Source: Phycicoccus sp. Root101 (GTDB taxonomy: Bacteria > Actinomycetota > Actinomycetes > Actinomycetales > Dermatophilaceae). From it: DNA of 64,000 nt. Shown here one piece after another: positions 53,465 through 63,897 of this stretch (positions are counted from its first letter, which is position 1; every line of letters begins with the position of its first letter). The notes beneath the pieces are model-generated. The model ran no database searches and was not told the origin of the DNA. It worked only from the letters and a program-made list of their open reading frames with translations. The DNA lies in contig NZ_LMCM01000010.1 of the NCBI RefSeq assembly GCF_001426245.1, positions 353,830 to 417,829 on the forward strand. Reading direction: 5' to 3'. The position numbers were made by a program, and so were the translations under genes.

Positions 53465-55018
53465 ATGACTTCTCGCACACGGATGCTCGTGGCGGCGACC
53501 GCGATCGTGACCGTCGGCCTCTCCGGGTGCTCCCTGCTCGGTGGGGGCGACTCCGGCGCAACGCCCTCGACCTCCTCGACCGCGGCGGCCAGGCCCCCGG
53601 CCGGGTCCGAGGCGCTCGCGTCGTACTACGGGCAGAAGCTGGACTGGCAGAAGTGCCGGATCTCCGAGTGCGCGAAGCTCGAGGTCCCGCTCGACTACGC
53701 CAAGCCGGACGGCGACCGGATCGAGATCTCGGTGCTGCGCATGAAGGCCACCAAGCCCAGGGACCGCATCGGGTCGCTCGTGGTCAACCCGGGCGGCCCC
53801 GGAGGGTCGGGCGTGGACTACGCGCAGGCTGCGGACTTCATCGTGGGGAAGCCGGTGCGTCAGCGCTTCGACGTCGTGGGCTTCGACCCCCGCGGCGTGC
53901 AGCGGTCGCAGCCGATCGACTGCCTCCCGGACACCCAGATGGACGCGTTCCTCGGGCAGGACCCGACCCCGGACGACGCCGCCGAGGCCGCCGCGTTCGC
54001 CGCCTCGGGCAAGGAGTTCGCGCAGGGGTGCGTGCAGCGGACCGGGGCGCTCATCAGCCACGTCTCGACCGTCGACGCCGCCAAGGACATGGACATCCTG
54101 CGGTCGGCCCTCGGGGACGAGAAGCTCAACTACCTGGGCAAGTCCTACGGCACCTTCCTCGGCGCCACGTATGCCGGGCTGTTCCCGAAGCTCGTCGGTC
54201 GGTTCGTCCTCGACGGGGTCCTCCCGCCGGACATCAGCGCCGCAGAGGTGGCCAAGGGCCAGGCCGAGGGGTTCGAGCGGGCCACTCGCGCGTATGCCGC
54301 CAACTGCGTGGACGAGGGCGACTGCCCCCTCGGCGGCTCCGTCGACGAGGTCATGTCCGGGATGCGTGCGCTGCTGACCCGGCTGGACCAGCAGCCGGTG
54401 CCCATGCAGGACGGCACCCTCAAGCAGCTCACCGAGGGGTGGGCCGCCACCGGCATCGCGCAGGCCATGTACGACCAGGGTTCGTGGGGGACCCTCACGG
54501 ACGCCCTGGCCCAGGTCGTGCGCAAGGACGACGGCACCGAGCTGATGAAGCTCGCCGACCAGTACGCGCAGCGCAACCAGAACGGCGTCTACGCCGGCAA
54601 CCTGCTCGAGGCGTTCTACGCGATCTCCTGCCTGGACAACCCCGACAGCCCCGACCCGGCGGTGTACGCCCAGCGGGCCGCTGACAACGCGAAGGTCGCC
54701 CCGACCTGGGGGCCGTTCCTCGCGTGGGGGTCGCTGGTCTGCGGGCAGTGGCCGGTGAAGTCGACAGAGGGCCAGACCGGCCCGCACAAGATCAGCGCGG
54801 AGGGCAGCGGCCCCATCGTCGTGGTCGGCACGACCCGCGACCCCGCGACGCCGTACGAGTGGTCGGTGCGGCTGCGTGACCAGCTCTCCAACGCCGCACT
54901 GCTGACCTTCGACGGCGACGGGCACACGGCCTACACCCGCTCCAACAGCTGCGTCGACGACGCGATCAACGACTACTACACCGACGGCAAGGTGCCCAAG
55001 GACGGGACCAGGTGCTGA
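53465..55018 (+). CDS. Secreted alpha/beta-hydrolase lipoprotein, tripeptidyl aminopeptidase type
   Basis: This 517-residue protein has a lipoprotein signal with LSGC (Cys22). The hydrolase fold follows: NPGGPGGSGVDY, the oxyanion-hole region, the nucleophile in LGKSYGTFLG, RFVLDGVLPPD, and a TAP-like C-terminal domain with VVGTTRDPATPYEWS and GDGHTAYTR. It resembles mycobacterial Hip1 (CaeA) and streptomycete tripeptidyl aminopeptidases. TACCGT (53452-53457) lies 7 nt before the ATG, suggesting a leaderless message. A position after holB is conserved. Confidence 0.9.
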   Translation: MTSRTRMLVAATAIVTVGLSGCSLLGGGDSGATPSTSSTAAARPPAGSEALASYYGQKLDWQKCRISECAKLEVPLDYAKPDGDRIEISVLRMKATKPRDRIGSLVVNPGGPGGSGVDYAQAADFIVGKPVRQRFDVVGFDPRGVQRSQPIDCLPDTQMDAFLGQDPTPDDAAEAAAFAASGKEFAQGCVQRTGALISHVSTVDAAKDMDILRSALGDEKLNYLGKSYGTFLGATYAGLFPKLVGRFVLDGVLPPDISAAEVAKGQAEGFERATRAYAANCVDEGDCPLGGSVDEVMSGMRALLTRLDQQPVPMQDGTLKQLTEGWAATGIAQAMYDQGSWGTLTDALAQVVRKDDGTELMKLADQYAQRNQNGVYAGNLLEAFYAISCLDNPDSPDPAVYAQRAADNAKVAPTWGPFLAWGSLVCGQWPVKSTEGQTGPHKISAEGSGPIVVVGTTRDPATPYEWSVRLRDQLSNAALLTFDGDGHTAYTRSNSCVDDAINDYYTDGKVPKDGTRC

Positions 55019-55096
55019 CCTGACGGGTGTCGTCGGGCCCGGTTCGGAGATTCCGCGGCTCATCCGTATACTCATCGTCCGTGCCTTCGGGCACCT

Positions 55097-55173
55097 GCCG
55101 CCTTAGCTCAGTCGGCCAGAGCGATTCACTCGTAATGAATAGGTCATCGGTTCGATTCCGATAGGCGGCTCCA
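55097..55173 (+). tRNA. tRNA-Thr (anticodon CGU)
   Basis: The acceptor arm GCCGCCT pairs with AGGCGGC, the anticodon stem ATTCA/TGAAT closes a CTCGTAA loop with anticodon CGT at 55131-55133, and the T-arm carries GGTTCGATTCC. The CCA end is encoded (55171-55173); the mature body without it is 55097-55170. Confidence 0.96.
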
Positions 55174-55191
55174 CAGCAAAACCGCAGGTCA

Positions 55192-55222
55192 GGCCCCCAC
55201 GACGCCAGTCGAGGGGGCCTTT
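55192..55222 (+). terminator. Terminator after tRNA-Thr
   Basis: GGCCCCC (55192-55198) pairs with GGGGGCC (55213-55219), followed by TTTCCCTT, one of the few hairpins here with a U-rich tail. Confidence 0.8.
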
Positions 55223-55455
55223 CCCTTGCCCGTCCGTCTGGGACGTGCGTCGACAGGTCGAGCGATGGCGCCGCCGGGCGGTGGTGGCTCAGCGGTGCTC
55301 GTCGACGCTGCGCGAGTCGGTCAGGGTGAGGGCACCCCAGCCGGCCACGAGGCCGACGACCACGGCCAGGGCGCCGTACGTGATCCGCCCACCGTGGAAG
55401 AAGGAGGCGACGAGCTGCGGGCTCCACGTGCCGGCGCCGAAGCGTGCGGTCGCCG

Positions 55456-57683
<2,228 letters not shown>

Positions 57684-57687
<4 letters not shown>

Positions 57688-58052
57688 GGCTGCGCTTGCA
57701 GCCAGGTGACTGCGTCGGCCTCGGACGTGAACATCTTCACGGGGATGGAGCCACGCTTCAGGCCCAGGAAGAAGTTGGCCAGCATGCGGGTGGAGGCCGA
57801 GCCCGCCACGAGGGCCACGGCCCGGTAGTTGGGGTTGCGGTCCATGAAGAACTCACGGGCCGGCCGGTCGATCGAGGCGACCTCGCGCAGGTCGACCAGC
57901 GAGCGGATCTTGTCCTGCCCGAGGGCCTTGATCTCCGCGTCGACGGCGCGGGCCTCCTCGATGCCGCACACCGCACCGGGGAGCCAGTCGGTCCGGGCGA
58001 TCCCCGTCGCCTCGTCCCACGTGATCTCGTAGCACTTCTCCTCCGCGGCCAT
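57684..58052 (-). CDS. Small STAS/SpoIIAA-like protein coupled to the hybrid kinase
   Basis: This 122-residue protein has a SpoIIAA-like/STAS-like alpha-beta pattern: [86 protein letters not shown]. There is no conserved phosphorylatable Ser motif of the BldG type. ATG 58052 has GGGGGAG upstream. Its stop overlaps the hybrid kinase start, so the two proteins probably work together. The closest idea is a sensory partner of the kinase. Confidence 0.75.
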
Positions 58053-58125
58053 CCCGCTCCCCCTCTGCAGCAGTCCACGATCTGCGGTCAAGGTACCCCA
58101 GCGGGCCGGCGAGGACCCCTGGGGA

Positions 58126-58875
58126 TCAGTCCCGACCGGTGCCGCCCACCGTGTCCAGGTCGCGCACGGCATACCGGTGGTGCTCCCACTCCTCCTCGAG
58201 GATGGTGTGCAGGCACGCCAGGGTGCTCTCGCTGTGCTCCGGAGCCCAGGGGTGGCGCCGCGCCACCGCGAGGTCCTCGGTGGTGGCGGCGGCGAGGAAG
58301 TCCCGCACCATTGCGACGCGCCCGGCGCGCACCTCCAGCACCTCGTCGAACGACGGTTCCGTGCGGGAGAAGAACGAGGCGTCGTAGCCGTCGAGCTCGT
58401 ACTCCGCATGGGGCTGGCCGATGGGGTGGTACGGCTGCTCGCGTCCCAGGACGGCGCGCCCGAGCCACGTGTCGGTCGCCATCACCAGGTGTCGCAACGT
58501 CTGCGCGAAGGACCACTCGCCGTCCACCTGGACGTCGACCGCCCCCGGGGGCATCGTGCCGACCCGGTCGAGCGTCGTGGCCCAGGCCGCCTCGACCGCG
58601 GCCCACGCCTCCCGGAGGCCGTCAGGGTCCGTCGCCCTCCGCAGCGAACGCCCGGGAAAGCGGCGGTCCAGCTCCGCGTCCACGTATGGCGCCACGTCGA
58701 CTCCGTTGACCCACAACGAGTTCCCGCCCTCGAGGAGCCAGGGTGCATCGATGTCGGCGCCGGTGACGTGCACCGCGCGCATGACGACGCCGGACAGGTC
58801 GCTCCGGACGAAGCGGGCCCCGCTCAGGTCGGCATCGACGAACACCTGCACCTGCGGCTGGTCGGGTGGGCTCAT
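58126..58875 (-). CDS. DinB-family protein with N-terminal pentapeptide-like repeats
   Basis: This 249-residue protein starts with short pentapeptide-like repeats (VFVDADLSGARFVRSDLSGVVMRAVHVTGADID), followed by a four-helix DinB domain (about residues 80-235) with the His residues expected for metal binding (FAQTLRHLVMA, ILEEEWEHHRYA). DinB/YfiT-type proteins include thiol-dependent transferases using mycothiol or bacillithiol. ATG 58875 is 6 nt after a weak CACGGT on the minus strand. Confidence 0.83.
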   Translation of the reverse strand: MSPPDQPQVQVFVDADLSGARFVRSDLSGVVMRAVHVTGADIDAPWLLEGGNSLWVNGVDVAPYVDAELDRRFPGRSLRRATDPDGLREAWAAVEAAWATTLDRVGTMPPGAVDVQVDGEWSFAQTLRHLVMATDTWLGRAVLGREQPYHPIGQPHAEYELDGYDASFFSRTEPSFDEVLEVRAGRVAMVRDFLAAATTEDLAVARRHPWAPEHSESTLACLHTILEEEWEHHRYAVRDLDTVGGTGRD

Positions 58876-58932
58876 CGGTTCACCGTGGTGGCAGGGCCGC
58901 GCCTCGTCAAGACCGTGGGCCAGGACCGCTCG

Positions 58933-59030
58933 TCAGGACCGCTCGGCGAGGAGGGCGTGGATCAGGTCGTGCAGGGGAGCGGCGAGGTCCGCGGCGTCGG
59001 CCGAGGCGAGGGGGCTCGAGCCCGGCGGAG
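58933..59030 (-). pseudogene. Remnant of a minus-strand gene, possibly a regulator
   Basis: The frame that ends at TGA 58933-58935 reads PLASADAADLAAPLHDLIHALLAERS at its end, an amphipathic helix typical of C-termini of small helix-turn-helix regulators, but no complete domain or start codon can be found before it. It adjoins the MFS remnant on the other strand. Confidence 0.35.
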
Positions 59031-59046
59031 CGCAGCAGCAGGATGA

Positions 59047-59232
59047 GGACCTGGTTGGGCCGGCCGCCTGTTCCTGCTTGCGACCGTCCTGATGATGATG
59101 GTGTTCGGTCCCGTCGCCGGGGTCATCGACCGCCGCTACGGCCCGAAGGTGCCCATGACGATCGGTACCGCGCGCGCCGCCCTCGCCCTGCCGTCCGGCC
59201 GTGCGCGCCGCGAGGTCCCTGCGGCGACCTGA
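59047..59232 (+). pseudogene. Fragment of an MFS efflux transporter
   Basis: The frame from 59047 to TGA 59230-59232 encodes GRLFLLATVLMMMVFGPVAGVIDRRYGPKVPM, a transmembrane helix plus the DRRYGP loop seen in drug-efflux MFS proteins of the EmrB/QacA type. The rest of a transporter (over 400 residues) is missing, and downstream codons (ARAALALPSG) look random. It appears to be a decayed efflux gene. Confidence 0.55.
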
Positions 59233-59331
59233 CCCGCCACCCGGGAGCCCGGGACCACCCGGCCCTCGAGGGCAGTTCGGTGCCGTGGACGCCCGCCGGG
59301 GCGGCCGCGGCACCGAACTACACTCGCCGCT

Positions 59332-59952
59332 GTGTCGTGGTCGCTCTGGTTCACCCTGCTCGGGGCCGCGGTCCTCATCTCCCTGACGCCGGGTGCGGGG
59401 GCGATCAACACCATGGCCAACTCGATCGGCTCGGGGTGGGCCCGCTCCATCTGGGGCATCATCGGCCAGCAGCTCGCCCTCCTCGTGCACATCGCCGTGG
59501 TGGCGGCCGGGGTGGGCGTCCTCGTGGCCGAGTCCCCGTTGCTGTTCAACGTCATCCGGTATGCCGGTGCGGCCTACCTGGTCTTCCTCGGCGTCCGCCA
59601 GCTGCGTGCCCAGCCGACCGCGCAGGACGTCGAGGCGTCGGTGCCGCCGGCCTCCCGCGGGGCGATGCTCCGCCAAGGGGTGCTGGTCAACCTGACCAAC
59701 CCCAAGGCCGTGGTCTTCTTCCTCGCGTTCACGCCGCAGTTCATCCGTCCGGAACGGCCCCTCGTGCCGCAGTACGTCGTGCTCGCCGCGACGGTCGTGG
59801 TCGTGGACGTCCTCGTCATGTGGTTCGTGTTCGCGTTCGCCGCGCGGTGGCTGCGTCGGCTCACCCGCAGCCGCGACGGCCAGCGTCGCCTCAACCGCGT
59901 GTTCGGTGGGCTCTTCGTCGGGGTCGGCGTGCTGCTGGCCGCCGTGCACTGA
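59332..59952 (+). CDS. LysE/RhtB-family amino-acid exporter
   Basis: This 206-residue protein has six membrane helices and the LysE signature (LGAAVLISLTPGAGAINTMANSIGSG near the N-terminus, LVNLTNPKAVVFFLAFTPQFI in the middle). It exports amino acids or related compounds. GTG 59332 is 7 nt after TACACT (59319-59324), a probable leaderless promoter. Confidence 0.88.
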   Translation: MSWSLWFTLLGAAVLISLTPGAGAINTMANSIGSGWARSIWGIIGQQLALLVHIAVVAAGVGVLVAESPLLFNVIRYAGAAYLVFLGVRQLRAQPTAQDVEASVPPASRGAMLRQGVLVNLTNPKAVVFFLAFTPQFIRPERPLVPQYVVLAATVVVVDVLVMWFVFAFAARWLRRLTRSRDGQRRLNRVFGGLFVGVGVLLAAVH

Positions 59953-59987
59953 CGGCACCGGCCACGCCGTCCGCGAGGATGGGGCCC

Positions 59988-60647
59988 ATGCTGCAGGACC
60001 ACTGGCCCCTCTATGCCCTGACCACCCGGACCACTGTCGCCGGTGGCGACGCAGTCGTCGAGCTGCGACTGCCTCGGGAGGAGGAGGTCGCCGAGCTGGC
60101 CGACCTGGCCGGCCGTGGCGTCCACCGACCCGGCGAGCGACCGTTCCTCACGCCCTGGACCGAGGGCAGCGCCGGTGAGCGGGCCGACGCCGTCCTGCGC
60201 GGTCACTGGGAGCGGCTCGCCTCATGGACGCCGCAGTCGTGGCGCCTCGGGATGGCGGTCCTCCTCGACGGACGCCCGGTGGGCATGGTCACGTTGAGGG
60301 CCGACGACTTCCGCGTCGTCCGGGACGTGAGCACCTCGTCCTGGCTCGGGCTCGCGCACCAGGGCAGGGGCGTCGGGACGGCGGCGCGCGCCAGCCTCCT
60401 CGCCGTGGCCTTCGACCACCTGGGGGCCGAGTCCGCCCTGACCGAGGTCTTCCGTGACAACCACGCGTCGCAAGGGGTTTCGCGACGCCTCGGCTACGAG
60501 CCGGACGGCATCTCGCGCGATGCCCGCGGCGACGAGGTGCTCGTCTCCGACCGGCTCCGTCTCACCAGGACCCGGTGGTCCGCCCGGTCACGACCGGTGG
60601 TGGAGGTCACGGGGATGGACGGCTGCCGCGGGATGTTCGGGGTCTGA
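59988..60647 (+). CDS. GNAT-family acetyltransferase (RimJ/RimL-like)
   Basis: This 219-residue protein resembles RimJ/RimL-type N-acetyltransferases: LGLAHQGRGVGTAARASLLAVAFDHLGAESALTEVFRDNHASQGVSRRLGYEPDG. The first 30 residues precede the fold. ATG 59979 is in frame as an alternative start. GAGGATGGGG precedes ATG 59988. It is transcribed with the lysE-like gene, 35 bp downstream. Confidence 0.85.
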   Translation: MLQDHWPLYALTTRTTVAGGDAVVELRLPREEEVAELADLAGRGVHRPGERPFLTPWTEGSAGERADAVLRGHWERLASWTPQSWRLGMAVLLDGRPVGMVTLRADDFRVVRDVSTSSWLGLAHQGRGVGTAARASLLAVAFDHLGAESALTEVFRDNHASQGVSRRLGYEPDGISRDARGDEVLVSDRLRLTRTRWSARSRPVVEVTGMDGCRGMFGV

Positions 60648-60664
60648 CAGGGGAAGTGCACGAC

Positions 60665-60697
60665 GGAGCCCGGCCACCGCGATGGTGACCGGGCTCC
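60665..60697. terminator. 14-bp hairpin between convergent genes
   Basis: GGAGCCCGGCCACC (60665-60678) pairs with 60684-60697 apart from one position (C-A, or G-T on the minus strand), with a 5-nt loop. It serves both the acetyltransferase and the minus-strand PepSY-like gene. Confidence 0.75.
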
Positions 60698-60716
60698 ACC
60701 CCTCGGGTGGTGAGGG

Positions 60717-61466
60717 TCAGACAGTACGGAACGCCGTGGTGCTCGCCGTGCCGTTGCTCTGGGTTCCGTTGCTCTCCGTGCCCGAGCCGGTCGAGCCGCC
60801 CGGGGCGCCGGGGCCGTCGCCGTCGGGGCCGTGACCCTGGCCACCGCCGGGACCGCCGGTGCGGGCGGTGATGGTCTTGAGGTCCTTGCTCACCTCGAGC
60901 ATGACCTGGGCGCCGGCCCTGGTGCCGAACACGTCGTACGAGCCGTCCTCGTCCTTGCGGACGGAGGTGACGGTCACGGCGGAGTCCTTGGCCTTGACCG
61001 CGGCGGTGACCTTGGAGAGCTCGGTGCCGGTGACCGCGGTGTGCGCGCCACCACCGGGCCCTCCACCGTGGTTGCCACGACCGCCGGGACCGCCGGGACC
61101 GCCGGTGCGGGCGGTGATGGTCTTGAGGTCCTTGCTCACGTCGAACATGACCTGGGCACCGGCCTTCGTGCCGAACACGTCGTACGAGCCGTCCTCGTCC
61201 TTCTGGACGGAGGTGACGGTGACGGCGGAGTCCGTGGCCTTGACCTCGGCGGTGACCTTGGACAGCTCCGATCCGGTGACCGCGGTGTGCGTTCCGCCGC
61301 CGGGTCCACGGCCCTCGCCGGACTGCTGCCCGTAGCCGAAGGCGTAGCCCGTGACGGCGGACGGGGACGTGCTGGTGGAGGCGTTGGCCAACGAGGCGAC
61401 GGTGACGACGATCCCCGTCGCGGCGACGAGGCCGGCGGCCGCGGTGATGATGGTCTTGCTGGGCAC
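60717..61466 (-). CDS. Exported protein with two near-identical PepSY-like domains
   Basis: This 249-residue protein has an N-terminal signal/membrane segment (KTIITAAAGLVAATGIVVTVASLANA), then two copies of an 82-residue unit joined by Gly-rich linkers. Each unit contains HTAVTG(S/T)ELSKVTA and SAVTVTSVxKDEDGSYDVFGTxAGAQVM, a PepSY-like pattern. The C-terminus is a Gly/Ser/Thr/Asn-rich linker. PepSY-type domains are thought to inhibit or sense proteases at the surface. GTG 61466 follows AGGGGAG. The neighbour is the GAF-type histidine kinase, also on the minus strand. Confidence 0.8.
   Translation of the reverse strand: MPSKTIITAAAGLVAATGIVVTVASLANASTSTSPSAVTGYAFGYGQQSGEGRGPGGGTHTAVTGSELSKVTAEVKATDSAVTVTSVQKDEDGSYDVFGTKAGAQVMFDVSKDLKTITARTGGPGGPGGRGNHGGGPGGGAHTAVTGTELSKVTAAVKAKDSAVTVTSVRKDEDGSYDVFGTRAGAQVMLEVSKDLKTITARTGGPGGGQGHGPDGDGPGAPGGSTGSGTESNGTQSNGTASTTAFRTV
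60855..61345. repeat. 246-bp tandem duplication inside the PepSY-like gene
   Basis: The sequence beginning GCCGGTGCGGGCGGTGATGG at 60855 recurs at 61101, a period of 246 bp (82 codons), with only scattered differences. The identity is higher than expected for old domain duplications, so the copies are recent or kept similar by gene conversion. Confidence 0.85.
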
Positions 61467-61644
61467 TGTCGTGCTCCCCTCGGGTGCGGTGCCCGGCCGG
61501 GTGGCGAGGCTGTCACCACACCGTCGGCCCCCCACCTGTGGTGAGCCTGTGGTCGAACTGGCGCGACCCTAGGAGTCGGCGACCCGCCGCACAGGCGGGG
61601 TGTGGCGCATGGTCGCCCGTGCGCCATACCCGACCGGGTGGGTG

Positions 61645-63489
61645 CTAGCCGCGGTCCTGGGCGGAGTCGGCGCGGGGGAGCAGCACCGTGAACCTGGTGC
61701 CCTTGCCGAGCTCGGAGTCCACCGAGATCGTGCCGTTGTGCCGAGCCACGATGCGCTGGACGATGCTCAGCCCGAGCCCTGTGCCCGGGACCTCGAGGGC
61801 GTCGGGGTTGGTGCTGCGGAAGAACTCCGTGAACAGCGACTGCAGGTCGGTGCGCGAGATACCCAGGCCCTCGTCCGCGACGACCATCTCGACCTTGTCG
61901 CCGAGGGGACGCAGGGACACCGTGACCTCACCGCCGTCGGTCGTGTACTTCACGGCGTTGCTCACGAGGTTCTCGACGAGGCGGGCGAGCTCGTCGGTGC
62001 TGCCCAGCGCGGTCGGTGGGTGCTCCGGCGCGATGACCTTGATCGTGACGTCCTGCTGCGCCGCCCGCGGGAGGAACATGTCGGCGGCATCGCGGACGAG
62101 CTCGGAGATGTCGACGTGGTTGCGCACCAGCGGCCGGTCGGGGTCGCTCACCTTGGACAGCGTGAGCAGGTCGTCGACCAGGCCCTGGAGGCGGTGGGTG
62201 TTGCGGGCCATCACCTTCAGCGACCACGTGGCGTCCCCGGTCGGGTTCTCCTTGAGGAGCTCGACGTGGCCGACGATCGACGCCAGCGGGTTCTTGAGCT
62301 CGTGGTGCACCGTGGAGAAGAGCGTCGTCTTGGCCCGGTCGGCACGGCGCAGCTCGGCGATCATCCGGCGCTCGAGCTCGAACAGCCGGGCGTTGACGAT
62401 CGAGCGGCCCACGTCACGGCCGATCTCGAGCGCGGCGACCCGCTCGGCGTCGCTCCACGGCGGGGCGTCCGGGGACCGCGTCAGCACCATGTGGCCCAGG
62501 CACTCGGTGCCGGCACCGATCGGTGCGAGGAGCAGGGAGCCGGCGCCGGTGTTGGTGAGGTAGGCCAGGAGCTCGTCGAGGTCCTCGTCCGACAGCGCGC
62601 CGGCGGGTTGGACAGCTCCGTTGCTCACGACTCCGGAGACCTGCTCGGCCCAGGCCCGCTCGGCGAGCGTCCTGGCGACCTCGACCATCTTCGCCGGCGT
62701 CCGGGTGGTGCCCTGCGCGGAGTAGGCCGCGACGCTGTCGGTCTTGGCGGCGTCCTTGGTCGCGAACGCCCGGACCCACAGGCCGAGGCAGTCCAGCCCG
62801 GTGCGGATGGGGTCGACGATGGCCTCGACGACCTTGGAGGGCTCGAGGATGCCCTGCGAGATGCGGGCGACGCTCTGCACCGTGGCGGCGAGGCGCACCT
62901 GCTCGGCGAGGGTCTGGCGCTGGCGGAAGGAGTTGATGGCGATGCCGGCCTGGTTGGCGAAGACCTCGAGCACGCCCTGCTGGACCTGTGTCGGGCGCTT
63001 GGCCGACAGCGGCAGGTCGACGGAGATCATGCCGAGCATCTCGCCGGTCGGGTCGTAGAACGGTGCGAGCAGGGTGTCCTCGGGATCCCAGGCGTCCGGG
63101 TCGCCGATGACCTGCTCGTCCCACTCGGGCGCGACCCAACCGGGCCGCGCGTTGCTCGGGAGGTTGGCTGCCGGGATGAAGCGCAGCGAACCCCAGTGCT
63201 CGGCAACAGCGAACTCCCCGTCGAGGCTCTCGCGCGGTGTGCGCCGACCGACGAGCTGTGCCGTGGCGTCCGGGTGGCCCCCCACCGCGACGATCTGCAG
63301 GTCGCCGTTCGAGCGCACGAGGCTGATCGCCGCGACCTGGAAGCCCACGACATCGGCGGCACCGGCGACCACGAGGTCGAGCAGCTCCTGCAGGCTCTCC
63401 AGACCACTGGCCTGGTTCATCAGCTGAGAGAGCCGGCGCAGCGCCTGCACCTCGGCTGATGAAACGGTCGATTCCATATCGATTCCCAT
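61645..63489 (-). CDS. Sensor histidine kinase with GAF domains
   Basis: This 614-residue soluble kinase has a first GAF-like domain (about residues 20-190) that includes MLGMISVDLPLSAKRPTQVQQGVLEVFANQAGIAINSFRQ, a second GAF-like domain (about residues 205-380), a HisKA domain with FSTVHHELKNPLASIVGHVELL and an ATPase domain (NLVSNAVKYTTDGGEV, DEGLGIS, GTGLGLSI). It probably senses a small ligand or redox state in the cytoplasm. ATG 63489 follows GCGAGGT; an internal ATG lies at 63477. No response regulator is adjacent. Confidence 0.92.
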   Translation of the reverse strand: MGIDMESTVSSAEVQALRRLSQLMNQASGLESLQELLDLVVAGAADVVGFQVAAISLVRSNGDLQIVAVGGHPDATAQLVGRRTPRESLDGEFAVAEHWGSLRFIPAANLPSNARPGWVAPEWDEQVIGDPDAWDPEDTLLAPFYDPTGEMLGMISVDLPLSAKRPTQVQQGVLEVFANQAGIAINSFRQRQTLAEQVRLAATVQSVARISQGILEPSKVVEAIVDPIRTGLDCLGLWVRAFATKDAAKTDSVAAYSAQGTTRTPAKMVEVARTLAERAWAEQVSGVVSNGAVQPAGALSDEDLDELLAYLTNTGAGSLLLAPIGAGTECLGHMVLTRSPDAPPWSDAERVAALEIGRDVGRSIVNARLFELERRMIAELRRADRAKTTLFSTVHHELKNPLASIVGHVELLKENPTGDATWSLKVMARNTHRLQGLVDDLLTLSKVSDPDRPLVRNHVDISELVRDAADMFLPRAAQQDVTIKVIAPEHPPTALGSTDELARLVENLVSNAVKYTTDGGEVTVSLRPLGDKVEMVVADEGLGISRTDLQSLFTEFFRSTNPDALEVPGTGLGLSIVQRIVARHNGTISVDSELGKGTRFTVLLPRADSAQDRG

Positions 63490-63897
63490 TGTGTACCTCG
63501 CCCCCTGACGATGACGGGGAAAACGTACCCATAGCGCAAAGGCGCTACGGGCAAAACACCGATCAAGACACCTCTGGGACTAGGACCGTTCCGACGTTCG
63601 TGCCTTTTTTCGTGGACAGGTTGAGACGAGTCGGATCTCGTGCTTCGCTCTGGCGTCGGTCGCATGGTGCGGGCCTCGGGGAAGGCCGTGTCACCACCGT
63701 CCCGCATGTGGATCCCGGCAGCCCTGGGGAGTGGTCGGGACGACCGCTCCCGTGGTCGTCCGAGCGGCTCTAGTCCGTTCGGCCAGACGTGCAGCATCCG
63801 AACGTCCCAAGTCGGCTTCCAACCCCGTGTCGTGGCTGTACTCCCGGCCATATGTTGCCGTTCGCCCGAGTTTTCGTTGATGAGGAAAGGTGGCTCA
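63490..63897. other. 400-bp divergent intergenic region before the terminal partial gene
   Basis: No coding region is convincing. A near-symmetrical hairpin around CCCATAGCGC and GCGCTACGGG (63529-63551) lies in the GAF kinase leader, and a short dyad GGACGACC/GGTCGTCC is at 63738-63761. A run of six T at 63604-63609 is unusual for this GC-rich sequence. Promoters for both directions must lie here, but I cannot place them. Confidence 0.4.

Noticed and set aside
55289-55455. Possible small membrane peptide on the minus strand after the hybrid kinase
   Set aside because: The end reads like one membrane helix (ITYGALAVVVGLVAGWGALTL), but no ATG, GTG or TTG start precedes it after the kinase stop.
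60855-61345. Tandem repeats as a CRISPR array
   Set aside because: Two 246-bp coding units without spacers; they are protein domains. No short regular repeats with spacers occur anywhere in the window.
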